A DNA stretch of 64,000 bases from Ochrobactrum teleogrylli. GTDB taxonomy: Bacteria > Pseudomonadota > Alphaproteobacteria > Rhizobiales > Rhizobiaceae. The stretch is from NCBI RefSeq assembly GCF_006376685.1, contig NZ_VEWL01000002.1:248001-312000 (forward strand), read 5' to 3'. The translations under genes and the position numbers were made by a program. Shown here in pieces: positions 62,663 through 64,000 of this stretch (position 1 is the first letter of the stretch; every line of letters begins with the position of its first letter). The notes beneath the pieces were generated by a model that saw nothing but the letters and a program-made list of their open reading frames with translations, was not told where the DNA came from and made no database searches.

Positions 62663-63109
62663 CTAGCAGCGACCGCCACCCGTGACGCGGAAACCGGCGC
62701 GTTCCGCTTCGCAGCGATTGGAGAAGCTGCGCCGTTCACTGCCGCGTCGCGCACAAACGGGTGCATATTCCCGCGTGCATGCGCCCATGCCCGGTCGGAC
62801 GCCGTGCTGCGGCGGACGAGCCGGACCGACGCCGGGGCCATTCCAGCCGGAACCCGGGCGACTGCTGCACTGACCATTCGACACCACGCGGAACCCTTCC
62901 GCCCGTGCTGAACACGCATTGCCGAATGTCCGCCGGACACCCCTTCTCTCGCCGCAAACCGGCGAATAGATCATCGGGCAGGCCTGCACATGGCCCGGAT
63001 TACCGGGCCGGACCGGCGGCGGCCTGTGATCGGGACCACCTTCCGCAACACAACCGCTCAACAACAGAACACCGGCAATCAAGCCGGTCCACGACAAACC
63101 CCTCGACAT
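62663..63109 (-). CDS. Lipoprotein with two Kazal-like domains
   Basis: 148 aa. The lipobox LLLSGC puts the lipid-bearing cysteine at residue 20. Two Kazal-like units follow, with cysteines at 44, 52, 66, 81 and at 111, 119, 133, 148: identical spacing of 8, 14 and 15. Each has the PVC and TF/SF-x-N-x-C core of Kazal inhibitors (YSPVCGER, YAPVCARR), but with four cysteines instead of the usual six. A Pro/Gly linker separates them. Family knowledge suggests serine protease inhibition at the cell surface; this is inference. Confidence 0.8.
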   Translation of the reverse strand: MSRGLSWTGLIAGVLLLSGCVAEGGPDHRPPPVRPGNPGHVQACPMIYSPVCGERRGVRRTFGNACSARAEGFRVVSNGQCSSRPGSGWNGPGVGPARPPQHGVRPGMGACTREYAPVCARRGSERRSFSNRCEAERAGFRVTGGGRC

Positions 63110-63306
63110 GTTTCCTCCTCTCCAGAAACGTCTATCCGTCTTTTGTCCCCATCTAGAATGGAGCAGATGTTCCGAAGGGCAAGATTTAAATGGGAAGATT
63201 GGACGCCACGTATCGACAAGTCGCCAAGTTGCGTTACTCTGCAGTCAAGCTTTCGGCCCGAACAATCCGGGTCACAGCATGGGGCAAAAGCGAACAGAAA
63301 GACGAC

Positions 63307-64000
63307 ATGCGGCGTTTCGGAACTTTTCTGGCGGCATCGTTTCTGATCGTCCCGCTTTCACTCATTCCCGCCGAGGCAGAACCGGCACCGGCAAGCTTTA
63401 GCGAACCCAATCCGCGCATATCGGCGCCACCATTACCGCCGGAAAAGAAAGCGCCCACCGTCAATCGAATCTGCCAGTTGATCGAGACCAGCGCATCCAC
63501 GCATAGCATACCGAAGGATTTCTTCGCCCGCCTGATCTGGAAGGAAAGCCGGTTCGACCATCAGGCCGTCAGCCCGGTCGGCGCGCAAGGCATTGCACAG
63601 TTCATGCCCTATACGGCAAAGGAGCGCGGTCTGGCCGATCCGTTCGACATCGAGCAGGCAATTCCGGCCTCGGCCAGTTTCCTGTTCGACCTCAAAAAAG
63701 CCTTCGGCAATTGGGGTCTCGCCGCTGCGGCCTATAATGCCGGGCCGGGGCGTGTTTCCAGCTGGATGCGCTCGGGCGGTTTCCTGCCGCTCGAAACCGA
63801 GGACTATGTGCTGGACATCACCGGCGCACCCGCCGACGATTTCGCTTCCGGCAGGGAGGTGCAGAACCGGCCTCTTGATTCGGGGCGTTCCTTTACGGAA
63901 GCCTGCCGCCGCCTGCCGATCATCCGCTCGGCGACGATACCCATGTCGCGCGTCAAGCCGAAGCCATGGGGAATACAGGTTGCGGGGAATTTCCGCCGCG
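63307..64000 (+). CDS. Lytic transglycosylase SLT-domain protein (partial, 3' end outside window)
   Basis: Cleaves peptidoglycan glycan strands in the periplasm. I translated from the ATG at 63307; 231 codons remain in the window. The signal peptide is MRRFGTFLAASFLIVPLSLI then AEAE. The SLT domain has the catalytic Glu80 in WKESRFD, GAQGIAQFMP (92-101) and AAYNAGPG (141-148). The last visible residues KPWGIQVAGNF look like the start of a SPOR-like or repeat-carrying C-terminal domain, which cannot be judged here. Confidence 0.87.
   Translation, partial: MRRFGTFLAASFLIVPLSLIPAEAEPAPASFSEPNPRISAPPLPPEKKAPTVNRICQLIETSASTHSIPKDFFARLIWKESRFDHQAVSPVGAQGIAQFMPYTAKERGLADPFDIEQAIPASASFLFDLKKAFGNWGLAAAAYNAGPGRVSSWMRSGGFLPLETEDYVLDITGAPADDFASGREVQNRPLDSGRSFTEACRRLPIIRSATIPMSRVKPKPWGIQVAGNFRR

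Overview
The window looks like chromosomal DNA from an alphaproteobacterium of the family Brucellaceae, of the Ochrobactrum type (Brucella anthropi/intermedia group). The basis is recognition of family sequences by eye, not a database search. The strongest markers are a close relative of the Brucella periplasmic antigen BP26/Omp28 (17257-18012), a secreted choloylglycine hydrolase, an LsrB/VtlR-type LysR regulator beside trxB, a WadC/LpcC-type LPS core mannosyltransferase beside greA, an AbcR-like small RNA, a UvrB with long terminal extensions of the rhizobial kind, and intergenic palindromes typical of Rhizobiales. BP26 differs from my memory of the classical Brucella protein at many positions, so a free-living relative is more likely than a classical Brucella species.

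Layout. 1-9 kb: KgtP-like permease (cut by the left edge), Tam, EttA, an alpha/beta hydrolase, a lipid-linked sugar synthase pair resembling RgtE/RgtF that converges on UDP-glucose dehydrogenase, and a D-lyxose isomerase. 9-13 kb: GbcA/GbcB-type glycine betaine demethylase, nicotinamidase and small proteins. 13-20 kb: envelope and secreted proteins (DUF475, bile acid hydrolase, IalB family, BP26), a CAU-anticodon tRNA that is probably tRNA-Ile2, YcgN and HlyU family proteins. 20-36 kb: core information and pyrimidine genes (rpoD, dnaG, yqeY, carA, carB) with a Na/Pi cotransporter behind a PHO box, a Tet-type exporter and a YpfJ-type metalloprotease. 36-41 kb: an ABC protein with degenerate ATPase motifs, CspA, GST, aspartate aminotransferase and the AbcR-like sRNA. 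41-47 kb: a PHO-box-headed operon of phosphodiesterase plus UgpB-like ABC importer. 47-53 kb: trxB-lsrB/vtlR, TrkH, Lrp, greA-wadC. 53-64 kb: DMT transporter, extensin-like lipoprotein, thioesterase, UvrB, an SDR/AKR/cupin operon with a divergent LysR regulator, a Kazal-like lipoprotein and a lytic transglycosylase (cut by the right edge).

How the parts fit. Two loci carry PhoB-type direct repeats and point to phosphate starvation control of phosphate and glycerophosphodiester uptake. Several genes serve LPS core or lipid A decoration (ugd, the RgtE/RgtF-like pair, wadC). The AbcR-like sRNA lies about 6 kb from the LsrB/VtlR-type regulator and next to an ABC importer operon. Three repeat families sit between genes; the most notable is a 141-nt near-perfect palindrome in three copies whose ends differ in a compensated way. 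I found no CRISPR array, prophage, insertion sequence or clear defence island. Most of the window is conserved chromosomal backbone.
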